A stretch of DNA of 39,044 bases from Chara braunii (lineage: Eukaryota; Streptophyta; Charophyceae; Charales; Characeae): assembly GCA_003427395.1 (NCBI GenBank), contig BFEA01000615.1, positions 252,090 to 291,133 on the forward strand, read 5' to 3'. A program made the translations under genes and the position numbers. Shown piece by piece: positions 20,506-30,345 of the stretch. The notes under the pieces were generated by a model. It had not been told where the DNA came from and did no database searches. It worked only from the letters and a program-made list of their open reading frames with translations. The stretch's first letter is position 1; each line of letters starts with the position of its first letter.

Positions 20506-21324
20506 ATGATTAGATACGACCGGCGGGACCCTTATGGTACCTTGGATAGGGGTTGGAAAACGGAAGAGAGGTATGGAGTCACCCTCCCTAGGTTTAAAGG
20601 GGAAGGAGTGGTAACTACTGAGTTCTTCGAAATCTACGGGCAAGAGACAATAGTCAGGTTCTCCGTGGCGTCCGAGGGAGGCTACTGCACTAGGAAGGCA
20701 GAGATTTTTTTGTCCCCCGACGACCGGCTAATCTTTGCAACTGAATTGGCAGAGGGAAAGGACCCCCTAGGCATCGCCCGGAAGGCCCTGGACCGGTTGG
20801 GGAGGTTGAGGGGAAGCACTGGCAGGGGAAGCCTTATTGATAGGGTAGAATACCGAGGGAGGTCGGAAGTTTCTAGGGCGTCTCACGGAAGGACTTGGGA
20901 GATCTCGACCTGGGCCTATCGGCTACTCTATGATGACGACGCGACCGTAAGGAAGGTCCGATTTAGGGGACAGGTGATAGAGAAATTTCCATTAGGTGAA
21001 GAAGGGGGACACAAATTATTCACCCAGTGCTGGGAATCGAGAGAGGACACCGACTTCGAATGGTGGGCGCGCGTTGGAGAGTTCATCAAGCCCCTGTTCT
21101 CCGGACAAGCTGGAGAGATGGACCGAGACTTGATTAGGATATGTGCGCAAGAAGGGATTAGGGGCATCTCGGACCTGGAGATCGCCAATCTTGCATTGGC
21201 CGCTAGCGAGGATAAGAGATTGCGGGACTCTTGGTGGACTGTGACCAGCGAGGAGTCGGAGGGAGAGGGTGCTAACGAGGAATCGAGTGAAGAGAAGGAG
21301 GGCTCAAGAGAAGAAGAAGACTAG
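20506..21324 (+). CDS. Accessory/gag N-terminal ORF C2
   Basis: An open 272-codon frame from ATG 20506, whose paralogue C1 ends upstream. Blocks: YGVTLPRFKG, ETIVRFSVASEGG, RKAEIFLSPDDRL, GHKLFTQCWESRED, MDRDLIRICAQEG, then a Glu/Ser-rich acidic tail. After TAG at 21322-21324 the same frame continues (EDSPDDSEGDDSED...) through the gag repeats, capsid and protease to 24762, interrupted only by stops, with no frameshift visible. C2 is therefore best seen as the original N-terminal part of Gag, and the upstream array as copies of this domain. This is inferred from frame continuity and paralogy. Its molecular function is unknown; a matrix-like role is only a suggestion. Confidence 0.6.
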   Translation: MIRYDRRDPYGTLDRGWKTEERYGVTLPRFKGEGVVTTEFFEIYGQETIVRFSVASEGGYCTRKAEIFLSPDDRLIFATELAEGKDPLGIARKALDRLGRLRGSTGRGSLIDRVEYRGRSEVSRASHGRTWEISTWAYRLLYDDDATVRKVRFRGQVIEKFPLGEEGGHKLFTQCWESREDTDFEWWARVGEFIKPLFSGQAGEMDRDLIRICAQEGIRGISDLEIANLALAASEDKRLRDSWWTVTSEESEGEGANEESSEEKEGSREEED

Positions 21325-22167
21325 GAAGATAGCCCAGACGATAGTGAGGGAGACGATTCGGAAGATAACACAGACGATAGTGAAGGGGGTGACTAGAGAT
21401 TACCAATAGGGTGCATGGAGAGTGAAGTGGAGGCTAGTCTCTCTCGTCCACCGGAAATCGCTGAAAGGAGGGAGGTGGTAAAGAGCCCCGAGTTGGGGGC
21501 TAGGCTGAGCAGGGTGGCGGAAGAAATGACAGAGGGGACATAATCGATAGATAGGGTCAAAAGGGGCCCGGAAACGGCTCTAGGAGAAAGACAGGCCCCG
21601 GAAGGACCGAGACCTAGCACGGAAGTACGGGTGCACAGGGATGTGGGGCTGCGGGCGCCGGTAAGAGAAGGGATCACCGAAGCCTCGAGGGGCATTCCAG
21701 TAGACTCCCGGTGGGCGGACCTGGTGGACGCAGAAGCCAGGATAGGGGAGGCTCACGAATTTCCTAGAGGCAAGCCTGGGTGTCGACCGCCTAGGAGAGA
21801 TGAAGAAGAAGGTCCGGATAGGGGGGACTTAAGAGAAGGGAGGTCGGCGGAGGCCGGTGGCAGGCCACGAAGATGGGTCGAAAGGAACCTGGAGATCTTT
21901 CCCGGGGAGAGACAAGTTTTGGCAGAACAAAGAGTTAGCGCGGAGATGCGCATGCCAATGAGAGAAGGGGCGGTCGAGGCCTCGAGGGGGCTTCCTGTAG
22001 AGTCTCGATGGGCTGATCTACCGGACTCAAGAACGGGGGAAGAACTGGAGTTTCAGAGGGATAGCGTAGGATACAGGCCACACGGGAGGGAAGAGGAAGG
22101 GGGACCAAATAGAAGGGACCTTAGAAACGAGAGGGTGGCGGAGACTGGCAGTAGGCCACGGAGATAG
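21325..22167 (+). pseudogene. Gag middle region: acidic linker and 99-residue tandem repeat
   Basis: This continues the frame of C2 with TAG 21394-21396, TAA 21541-21543 and TAG 22165-22167. After an acidic DDSEGDDSEDNTDDSEGGD linker come two charged repeats spaced exactly 297 nt: VREGITEASRGIPVDSRWAD at 21661 and MREGAVEASRGLPVESRWAD at 21958, each followed by EF.R...G.RP..R.EE.GP.R.DLR and ending RPRR. Repeat 1 ends RPRRWVERN while repeat 2 ends RPRR-stop-AERE, which dates that TAG as TGG to TAG. It is probably a disordered, charged part of Gag. Confidence 0.6.
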
Positions 22168-23529
22168 GCTGAGAGGGAATCGGATGCTACATGGGCTCCC
22201 GGCGAGGTAATGGGGAGGAGTCAGGGGGTGGACGCCTGGAGAGGCTTTAGGGGGCACGACCACGCTTGGTGGGAGACGGAGTGGCCGAATGAGAGGAGCC
22301 GCTACGGGGAAGACCCCTGGGGACCGCCAAGACCCCGACCACGGATAGAGGAGTCGGATCCCTCGTGGTACAAGCCGTACGACCCGGCAATCGATGGGCC
22401 GATGGAAGGATGCTATTTCCGCCGATACGACGACCGACGAGTCCCCTACTACGACGTCAACTTGGGACTGGAGGCGCTCTTCTTCGACGGGCGAGATGTG
22501 ACGGGATTCGTGGAGAAATGAGAAAGCTATGCTTACCGAAAGAGATTTTCCGAAAAGGAATGGATAGACCATTTCATCCAACACTCTGACCCGGAGTTAG
22601 ATCCTGCGATTAGGGCTATCTACCCCGCGGATGGGCGGTGGAGAACCTTCAAGACCAGCCTGTTGCAGACTTTTGCATGTGATGATTTGATCCCTACCGT
22701 GGAAGGTTTGCAGCGTGTTACAAGGGGGGAACGAGAGAGCTTGGTGGCCTTCACCCATAGGTTCAAGCGGCTGTGCCAAACCCTAGTGGATAGGGGGATG
22801 CTGTCAGAGGTGGATAGGTGCGTAATGTTTATGTTGCACCTACCCGAGGAGAAGAGGAAAGAGGTCTTTGAAAAGGCCTCGCGGGATTCAGCCAACTTTG
22901 AGAAGGTCGCAGACGTGGTTTTTACAGGGGGAGGGGTGGATGTGAGAGAGTACATGAAAGAGACCCTAGATATGGCACTCCGCAATATGCGTGGCACGAG
23001 GAATGACGGCCTAAGGCGGAATGATAGGCCACCCCCGGGTCCGCCTGGTCCGCCTGGTCCGCCCGGTCCCCGGTGGGGAGATTGGCTTGCGGGATGGAGA
23101 AACGAGTCGGGAAGCCAGGGAGGTTGGAGGAATGACCGAGAAGTAGGGGGAAACCGTGGCCCCGATTGGGGAAATTCCCATTGGAAGGACGCTAGGGACG
23201 GAAGGTGGGGAGACGCCCCCCAAGCAAGGGTTTTTGGGCCACGACCTGAGATTAGGGCTCCACCACCGCCACCGCCGGCCCCTCCTGCGCCTGTAGCTGC
23301 TGCAACACAAGGGGGTCCGCATCCCAGCAACCCGCAAACTCGAAGCGGGTGTGTTTATTATAATGAAGAAAACCACATCAAAAGGGATTGTCCTTATCTT
23401 ACGGAGGCCTTAAGGTTGGGTGCGGTGAAGTTAAATGAAAACAAGTGGGTTGTGTGGGGAGATAATGGAGAGGCGGTCTCGTTCTACCCCTCGATGAATG
23501 TGAATGTGGACAAGAGAATCGCCCTCTAG
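22168..23529 (+). pseudogene. gag: gag: capsid-like domain and zinc knuckle
   Basis: Same frame as C2. The capsid-like domain runs about 22450-22930: YDVNLGLEALFFDGRDVTGF, then TGA 22519-22521 where Trp is expected (..VEK-W-E), FSEKEWIDHFI, WRTFKTSLLQTFA, and the helical RGERESLVAFTHRFKRLC block typical of Ty3 Gag. A proline/glycine-rich linker follows (PPGPPGPPGPPGP near 23030-23070), then a zinc knuckle at 23350-23391. The knuckle has C-x8-H-x4-C, but the second Cys of CX2CX4HX4C is Tyr (TAT for TGT). The frame ends at TAG 23527-23529 and reopens at once into the protease region. It assembles the virus-like particle in related elements; this copy is defective. Confidence 0.8.
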
Positions 23530-24762
23530 GAAGCAAGGTTGGGGAAGAAACCTAAAATAGGGGGCACCTCCAACACGTCCCATATCCACATAACGGAGTC
23601 ACCTGGGGGGGTATCCATTAGGGAACTGCAGGTGTCCAGCATCAAGTTCATAGAGACCCAGCCTGAAGAAGAGAGACCTTGCCTAAGGGTGAGAACACAG
23701 GTTGGGGCCGAGACGTCCAAGAGCCAAGAGAGCGTGACGGAGGATGTGGGAGTAAGGAGCGGCGACAACGACCAACCAATGGTCGATGACAAAGCTGTGG
23801 AGGAAAAGAAGGAAGAACCCACCTCACCCAAATTGCCTAAGAAGAGGGGTCCCAAAAAGTTCGAAATGAAATTCACTCTGGATGAGATAGACGCGGTAGC
23901 CCCCCTTAGGAGAACCTTGATGCAACCTATGCAGTGCACACTTTTGGAATATCTAGCGGCCGGCAAAAGCGTCAAGGAGGAGCTCCTAAGCATCACGAGG
24001 AAGGTAAGAGTCCCGCTCGTCGGGGGGCCCACGGTGCTGGTAGAAGGTCCGGCCAAGGAAGAAGTACAGGCCTCCCGCATGACCATGGAGGAACTGCCTG
24101 CCAACTTCTTCTCGGGTGAAGAGGCCAAGAAGTTCTATGTGTTAGGTAGCGGCCAACTCCAGGCAGTGGTAAGTGGGAAGGAGATGAGGGCTCTAGTAGA
24201 GAATGGGTCCGAGTCTACGGTTTGTAGGGAGTCCATCACGTGGGAGCTGGGCTTGGAGATAGATCGAGGGGTATCAATGTCAATGGTAGTGGCCGATAAC
24301 AAGCTACAACCGGCAGAAGGGGTGTGTCATAGCCCCGTGATAGAGGTCGCTGGCGTAGAGACAAAAGTCCCAATCTTTTCGGTAAAGGAGCGCTCCTCCG
24401 AGTTGAATCTCGGAAGGACCTGGCTGAGCGCAGTTCACGCTACCACGGTTGATTTGCGGGATGGAAGTCAGACCCTCTCGATCCAAAGTCCGGATGGAAT
24501 CCGAGTAGTCCTAAGGACAGTGGACGCGCAAGATGAGCGTAACCGGACCAACATTGCTAGACGCAAGGAGAGCCAGTCGAGGGTGTGCCGAGTCCGTCTG
24601 GAGGAGGTGGCCTTCACGGATAAGGGAACCAAGGGAGACCAATTGGAGGTCGAAGATGTAGGGGATAGGATTGTGATTAACGGTGTGGGGTACGAGAAGG
24701 AAGACGAGGAGGAGCAATTCGGTGGATGTGTGAGGTTGTCTTTTTTGGAGGAATCCCCCTAG
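23530..24762 (+). pseudogene. pro: Protease (retropepsin-like) in the gag frame
   Basis: An open frame of 410 codons following TAG 23527, still in the gag phase and ending at TAG 24760-24762. A charged spacer precedes a retropepsin-like segment: YVLGSGQLQAVVSGKE, ALVENGSESTVC, a flap-like VVADNKLQPAEG, and LNLGRTWLSAV, where Ty3 proteases usually have a L.G..WL block. The catalytic motif should read D-[ST/N]-G; here it is ENGS with Glu at 24199-24201, so the active site is probably lost in this copy. The end overlaps pol, where a -1 slippery site lies. It would cleave Gag-Pol in a working element. Confidence 0.75.
24741..24747 (+). promoter_or_regulatory. Candidate -1 ribosomal frameshift site TTTTTTG
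   Basis: In the gag-protease frame this reads T TTT TTG, a canonical X XXY YYZ slippery heptamer. It lies 12 nt before the gag-pro stop (24760). Moving to -1 gives FFGGIPLACNIKKHK and enters the frame that encodes RT. A downstream stem or pseudoknot was not worked out. Confidence 0.7.
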
Positions 24763-26450
24763 CCTGCAACATTAAGAAGCACAAAACTGTGGCGGAAAAG
24801 GTAAAATCTGCCGCGATCAACCGGGATAGAACGGGGGAGGCTACGATATCGGAGGAAGAGATTGTCGATATCATCCGGGAAAAAAAAGAGACTGAAGGGT
24901 AAAGAATTACGGCCGATCGGTTGGCTAAGATGGATATAGGGGATGACAACCTCACAAGAGAGGAGAGGGAGTTCGTGGCCATGACCCTGAGGAGCTGCGA
25001 TAAGGCCATAGCATTCGATGACTCAGAAAGGGGGCGGATCGACCCGAGGTACGCTAAGCCGGCCCGGATCCACACGATTCCGCACGTGCCTTGGAAGGAC
25101 AGGCTCCAGTGGAAGTATGCTCAAAAAGAGAAAGAAGAGATCGTAACCTTCATTAAGGAAAAGATAAGGACTTTCGTCGCGGAGCCTTGTGAGAGTGCTT
25201 ACTCCAATAAGTAGTTCTTTCTGAGAAAGGGGGGCAGCAACAAACTGAGATGGATTCAGAACCTCCAAAGGACCAACGCGGTCACGATAAGGGACATAGG
25301 GTCCATCCTCGAGGCCGACTTGCTAGCGGAAGGGTCGGCGGGTCGCTCGATATACTCAATCTGCGATCTCTTCTCGGGGTATGACAAGATCCCCTTAGAC
25401 TATTGGGATAGGCATATGACCGCCATGCATACACCTTTGGGGCTGGTCCAAATGATGGTAGTGCCCATGAGGTAGACGAACGGCATGGCAGTGTTCTAGA
25501 GGGCCATGATTGCGGTCCTCAAGAAGTTCATACCTGAAAAGGTGGAAGTCTTCCTTGACGACTTCCTGATTAAAGGGTCGATCGAACGGGATGAGACGGA
25601 GGTCTTTCCCGGGGTAAGAAAGTTCGTAGTGGACCATACAAGCGATGTCAAGGATGTCCTTGTGAAATTGGACGATGCTAACCTCACGGTGAGCGGAACC
25701 AAGAGTCGCTGGGGCGTATCGTCCATTAAGATACTAGGGTTCATCTGCGACAGAAATGGGCGGAGGCCCGATCCAGAGAAATTGGTGAAACTGATGACCT
25801 GGCCATCGCCACTCAAGTCCGTAACGGAGGTCAGGCAGTTTCTAGGGGTAGTGGGCTACTGGCGAATCTTCATAAAAGGTTATGGTGAGAAAGTGGAACC
25901 TCTCAAGCGGTTACTCAGGAAGACGGAAGGATGGGCTTGGGGGGAAGAGCAGGCAGCCGCCATGGAAGCCTTAAAAGAAGAGTTCCGCAAAGGGGGGCAG
26001 GTCCTAGGAGTCCCGTTCTTCGAAGACGAGGAGAGTCGCCCATTTATAGTTTTCACGGACGCGAGGCCTAACTCGGTTGGGGGCCTCCTGTCTCAAAAGG
26101 ACGAGGAGGGGAAGGAGAGACCATTGCGATTTGAGAGCAGGACCTTGAACCTCGCCGAGTGGAATTATAGTCAATTCAAAAAGGAAGTGTTGGGAGTGTT
26201 GCATTGCCTAAAGGTTTTCCGCCATTACCTGTACGGGCGACGTTTTCTCCTGAGGGTGGACCCGACAGTAGTGGCTGCGGTCCTTCAAAAAGATTTCTCG
26301 CTGACCGATCCAACCATAGCCCGCTGGATGATACATATCAGACTCTACGACTATAGGGTCGAGAGGATATCGGGGTCCAAAAATCAGGTTGCGGACGGTT
26401 TGTCCCTGCTCCCGATTCGCGAAGAAGACCTACCGCGGCTTAAGGGAGAG
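24741..26450 (+). pseudogene. pol: pol: reverse transcriptase and RNase H
   Basis: Reached by -1 shift from gag-pro. In-frame stops: TAA 24900, TAG 25212, TAG 25473, TAG 25497; from 25506 the frame is open to 27602. RT blocks: PWKDRLQWKY, SAYSNK then stop at an expected Trp before FFLRK, LRWIQNLQRTNAV, motif A CDLFSGYDKIPLD, VVPM followed by AGG-TAG where Gly-Trp is expected, MAVF-stop-RAM where Gln is expected, and catalytic FLDD at 25551-25562, which is intact. The thumb includes VRQFLGVVGYWRIFI. RNase H runs about 26035-26420: FTDARPNSVGGLL, LAEWNYSQFKKEVL, a DPTVVAAVL strand, and NQVADGLSLLP, where the usual Arg is Leu. It copies element RNA to DNA in a live copy; this one is broken. Confidence 0.88.
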
Positions 26451-27839
26451 GTGATAACGATAGCCAAAGAAGGGGTGGTGAAAATCGTCGCTAATAGGGC
26501 GCAAGTGGCAGCAAGCAGCCGAGAAGAGGAAGGGGCCCCAAGGACCTTTCTCGTTAATCTCTACGACGGAAAGTACCGGGACATAGGACTATACTTAGCC
26601 GGTAGGGGTACAGGGACCGAAAGAATCCGGCAAGATGTGCTGGGCTATTGCCTACGAGGAGGCCACCTCTTCAAGAGACCCACCAAGTTTGCGATACCCA
26701 TGAGGGTACTGTGTGATCCGGAGGAAAGAAGGGCGGTCATAGAGGAACTCCACGACGGGGTCGTTGGAGGGCATAGGGGGGTGAAGGGTACGTTCGATAA
26801 GGTCCGTAGGCTTTATTGGTGGGACAGGCAATACACGGAAGTGGAAAAGTATTGTTCAATGTGTGAGGCTTGCCAGAAGAGGGCAACGGTTCGATACAAA
26901 GAGCCCTTAGTTTCATCGCTTCCCACGGTTCGGGGTGAGAAGGTCCACTTAGATTTGGTAACCATGCCAAAGGGGGTCGGCGGACTTCGGTATATAATCA
27001 ACGCCCGAGATGACCTCACCGGGTTCGTAGAAGCAAAGGCTATTAAGAAGAAGACGACAGAGGAGGTAAGTGAATTTCTCCTTGAATATATCGCACGGTA
27101 CGGGTGTGTCGGGAGAATAGTCATGGATAGGCACGCAGAGTTCTTGAGCCAAAAGGTCAAAACATTGTTGGAAAAAGTAGGGATCGGGGCGGCCTATACG
27201 ACTGCTTATCACCCCCAAAGCAATGCGCCGGTAGAACGGGGTCACCAGACGCTTGTGGACGCTCTAGCGAAATGGTGCAAGGGTCGCGCGGAACAATGGC
27301 TGAAGTACTTGCGGTACGCGGTTTGGGCCGATAATATCACGGTCAAATCCAGTACGGGGTACCCTCCTTACACCCTTTGGTTCGGTAGGCATTGTCCCCT
27401 GCCCATCGAGTTCCACGTTGACACTTGGACGAGTGTCTCGTGGAGAACTAACATGACTAGGGACGAACTGTTGGAGGCACGGATACAACAAATAGCCGAA
27501 AACTTGGATGTCGGGCTAACCGAGACAGGAGTGAATGTCGGGAAAGAGAGGGTGAAAGGAAAGGATAGGTGGGACAAGAATCTGCGGGTCCGAAAGACGC
27601 CATAAGGGGTTAACGACCTGGTACTAATGTACGATTCGTCGGTAGAAAAGACCTGGAGCCGGAAATTGGCAAACCGATGGATGGGGCCGTATAGGGTCCT
27701 AAAGAGATTGGATGGGGGAGCTTACATGCTCGCGGAATTAGATGGGAATAGGCTACGGGACCCTATCGCGGGGGCTCGTCTCAAAATCTTCCGATCGAGA
27801 GGCACCCTTGGGGAAGAGCCGAAGCGGAAAGGAAATTAA
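26451..27839 (+). pseudogene. pol: pol: integrase with GPY/F-like C-terminus
   Basis: It is continuous with RT-RNase H. The HHCC zinc domain is at about 26745-26880 (LHDGVVGGH...CSMCEACQK). The catalytic core carries all three acidic residues: Asp 26952-26954 (VHLDLVTM), Asp 27126-27128 (VMDRHAEF) and Glu 27234-27236 (SNAPVERGHQTL). TAA at 27603-27605 interrupts just before the C-terminal domain, which continues in frame as NDLVLMYDSS, RWMGPYRVLKRLDGGAYML (GPY at 27684-27692) and ends TAA 27837. No chromodomain is apparent. The core 25506-27602 is the longest intact stretch of the element, so integration chemistry could be the least damaged part. Confidence 0.88.
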
Positions 27840-28136
27840 GCTATTGACACAGGGGTGAGCGTAACCCACGAGAAAGGGGAGACCTCCAAACAAGGAGCCC
27901 CTTCTCGACCGCCAAAGAAAGGGTACAAGGTTTGGAAAACTGCCCTACCAAAGACCCCTAGGAAGAAGAAACGACCAAGAGAGGATGACGAAGATGCAGA
28001 CCGATTGAGGAAACGCAGGTTGAACGAAAGGAGGAATGCGTCAAAAAAGGCCCTGAGACTCAAACGTGAGAGAGAGGAGAGAAAACGGAAAAGAGAGAGG
28101 CGCGAGAAGAGGATGAGGAAACGGAGACGGGCATAA
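27840..28136 (+). pseudogene. Very basic C-terminal extension or separate small ORF
   Basis: In the same frame as pol, directly after TAA 27837-27839, an open stretch runs to TAA 28134-28136 without an ATG at its beginning. It encodes Lys/Arg/Glu-rich sequence with many consecutive basic residues (KTPRKKKRPREDDED near the middle, KRERREKRMRKRRRA at the end). Such a tail could act as a nuclear localisation or nucleic-acid-binding segment of integrase if the TAA is secondary, as the other stops appear to be. It could also be compositional. Confidence 0.4.
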
Positions 28137-28518
28137 AAAGGGGGAGGGGAGTGGTGTACCATAGTTAGAAAGACGTAGTCCGGGAAAAGCGATGTGTCGA
28201 AGGAAGATTTGTACCAAAGTATACCATAGTTAGAGAAACGGTGCCATGAGGGGCAATGAGTCGTAATCCCAAGTAGATACTGTACCATAGACCGGTGTCA
28301 TAGGGTAGGAATGTGCCGTGGGTCCTGGAAGGTGTCATGACAAGACGAAGGGGGGTAAGTCTGGTTAAAAGAAAAGAACAACGTAATCTAACCGAGAAAA
28401 TGGGGTGAAACCGGAGGAAAATTTCATGACTAGACATTAGGCAAGGGACGATGGTTGGAAAGGGAGGGGTCATGAAAGAGCCTCGCCAGGGACGACGAGA
28501 GATGGGGTGTGGGCTGGT
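28137..28518 (+). other. 3' untranslated stretch and weak polypurine tract before the 3' LTR
   Basis: There is no gene. Short repeats of TACCATAG occur at about 28157, 28221 and 28283. Purine-rich stretches (GGAAAGGGAGGGG near 28457 and GACGACGAGAGATGGGG near 28491) lie close to the LTR start at 28519. The latter is the best polypurine-tract candidate, though TGTGGGCTGGT separates it from the LTR. Confidence 0.4.
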
Positions 28519-29299
28519 TGTCGGGCGGCTGCCTACCAGCCGAGGGCCTGTCCTTCGGAATATGGAATATTTTTTCTCTTCCTTTTCTGTTTTTGTGTTG
28601 GTTTGACATTTGCATGCTTGTGGATGTAATGTTTGTAAGTGTCTTTGGGCATCCGGATCTTTGTTCTAACCCTTTGGATTGGCTGAAGTAATGGTACGAA
28701 CCTTGGTCGCGAACGGGCTCGGGCAGATCCCAGAAGATCGGAGTTTTTTTTGTGTACAAGGCAGTGGTTGCAAGGGAGACAAGAGCGCGTCGGAACGGGT
28801 CTTGGTCGGACCTGAAACGAAGAACCAATGAAGGCACTAGACCTCGGTTGCGAATGACCGCCGGGCTACCGCGGGTGCACGTGGCGGGATTTGCTTGCGC
28901 TACGGTACCGAAAGATCGGGAGGGATGCCACGGCCATCGCCATGCGAAACGGCAACGCTATTATGATACGGCGACCGCCAAAATCATACGAAGGGGCCGG
29001 GGCGTGTCGGTTGTACAAAAGGGCTGGTCGGGCAGACGGGAGCCAGTGGCAAACCGGTCGGGGCCTCCTCATGAGGATCACCGTGAAAAGAGAGAATGGT
29101 GATCTGGGACAGCGCTAACAGCCGAGGAAGGGGGCAAGACAACACAAGGAGGCACCATCGGGATCCTCGAGCCGCTGGCTCCACCAGGGTGCTCAGCTGA
29201 GAATCGGAGGTAAGTTGGGGACAACTATTGGCATATGGGAGAAGTGGAAGGTGGCTTTACGCTTCGACAAAACGCCGATGGGGAGCGGGATCCGAGGCA

Positions 29300-29437
29300 A
29301 GTCAAGGTGGACTGGCGAGGAAAGGGCCAGGAGGATCGAAGGAGAAGAGGGAGGGTAGACAAGGCCTGATCTGAAGGGATAACCGCTACTGGCAACTGCC
29401 AGAGCCGCTGTAGAAACAAGCATCGAGGAGACAGGTA
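29300..29437. other. ~138-bp segment present only in the 3' LTR
   Basis: The 5' LTR reads GATCCGAGGCAGGCCAAGCA across 10871-10890. The 3' LTR has GATCCGAGGCA, then about 138 bp, then AGGCCAAGCA. The matching AGGC/AGTC ends suggest a deletion between short repeats in the 5' LTR rather than an insertion here, but either is possible. Confidence 0.75.
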
Positions 29438-29941
29438 GGCCAAGCAAGGAAGGAGGAACGTCAATCGACCGGTTGCCTGGTGGAGGAAAGATTGGGGCGC
29501 GTCTTCCAATCCGGGAGGAAAGAGAAACGACATTGAGGATTGGAAGAGAAGGAGGAGAGGACGATCGAAGGGGTCCTGAGTGGGCCCCGTGGAAGGGGAA
29601 AGAAAGAAGCAAGGGGCATTCTGAGGATTGGGAGGGGGAGGAGCTAGGGAGGCTGTGAGAAAAGGCAGGGAGGGCCATGTCCTGCAGCAGAAGGTACCCG
29701 GACCAGGACAGCGGCCAGAGCCGTTGGTCGAAACGGGCTCAGAGAAAACAAGAGGAGGAGAAACGACGTCCGACTGTTCGCTTGGGCGGGAGCGGACTGA
29801 AGCACGGATGGTCTGCAGACGGGTCATCGAGGTCGGGGGTCCAACCCATGCTAGTGATCGATCTGACTTCAAGAAGAGGGGCGAATTCTATGAGAGGGAT
29901 CCAACGACAAGAGAAAGCGCGAATCCTATTGGAAGTTGAGA

Positions 29942-30345
29942 GAACAGCGATGAATCGCTAGGGAGGGGGGCTGCGATCTTGAGAAACTGGGAAGTGGCTT
30001 CGGAAAAGAAGCGGGATATTTGACGAAACATGTTGGCAAGTCAAAAATTTGGGTAAGCGGTGGGCGCGAGTCCCATTGGAAGTGGAAAGAACTGCTATGG
30101 ATCGCTAGGGAAGGGGGCTGCAATCTTGAGAAACGGGGAAGTGGCTTCGGAAAAGAAGCGGGAGATTTGACGAAACATGTTGGCAAGTCGAAAATTTGGC
30201 TAAGCGGTGGGCATGAGTCCCATTGGAAGTAGAAAGAACTGCGATGGATCGCTAGGGAGAGGGGCGGCGATCTTTAGTAATGGGGAAGTGCCTCCGGAAA
30301 AGGAGCGGGAGATTTGACGAAACATGTTTTGGAAGTCAAAAATTT
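29942..30345. repeat. 147-bp tandem repeat array in the 3' LTR
   Basis: Units start at 29942, 30089 and 30236, exactly 147 bp apart; the third is diverged and incomplete. The array is uninterrupted here and gives the reference for judging the adapter break in the 5' LTR. Confidence 0.92.

Noticed and set aside
25506-27605. A functional 699-codon pol gene starting at ATG 25506
   Set aside because: The ATG lies in the middle of the RT domain, after motif A; upstream RT blocks are present in the same frame behind stops, so this is the tail of a broken polyprotein.
20506-27839. Variant nuclear genetic code reading TAG/TGA as sense
   Set aside because: Stops replace both Trp and Gln, TAA also occurs, and many Trp and Gln are encoded normally; a single reassignment cannot explain this, but transition decay can.
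28752-29118. Plus-strand frames at the LTR start (also 10334-10700) as accessory genes
   Set aside because: Several overlapping frames cover the same stretch, with Arg-rich low-information products and no recognised motif; they are better explained by GC composition.
29225-29872. Long minus-strand open frame in the LTR (also 10807-11316)
   Set aside because: The LTR is purine-rich on the plus strand, which makes Ser/Pro/Leu-rich frames on the minus strand likely; the two LTR versions differ by frame-altering length changes and show no protein domain.
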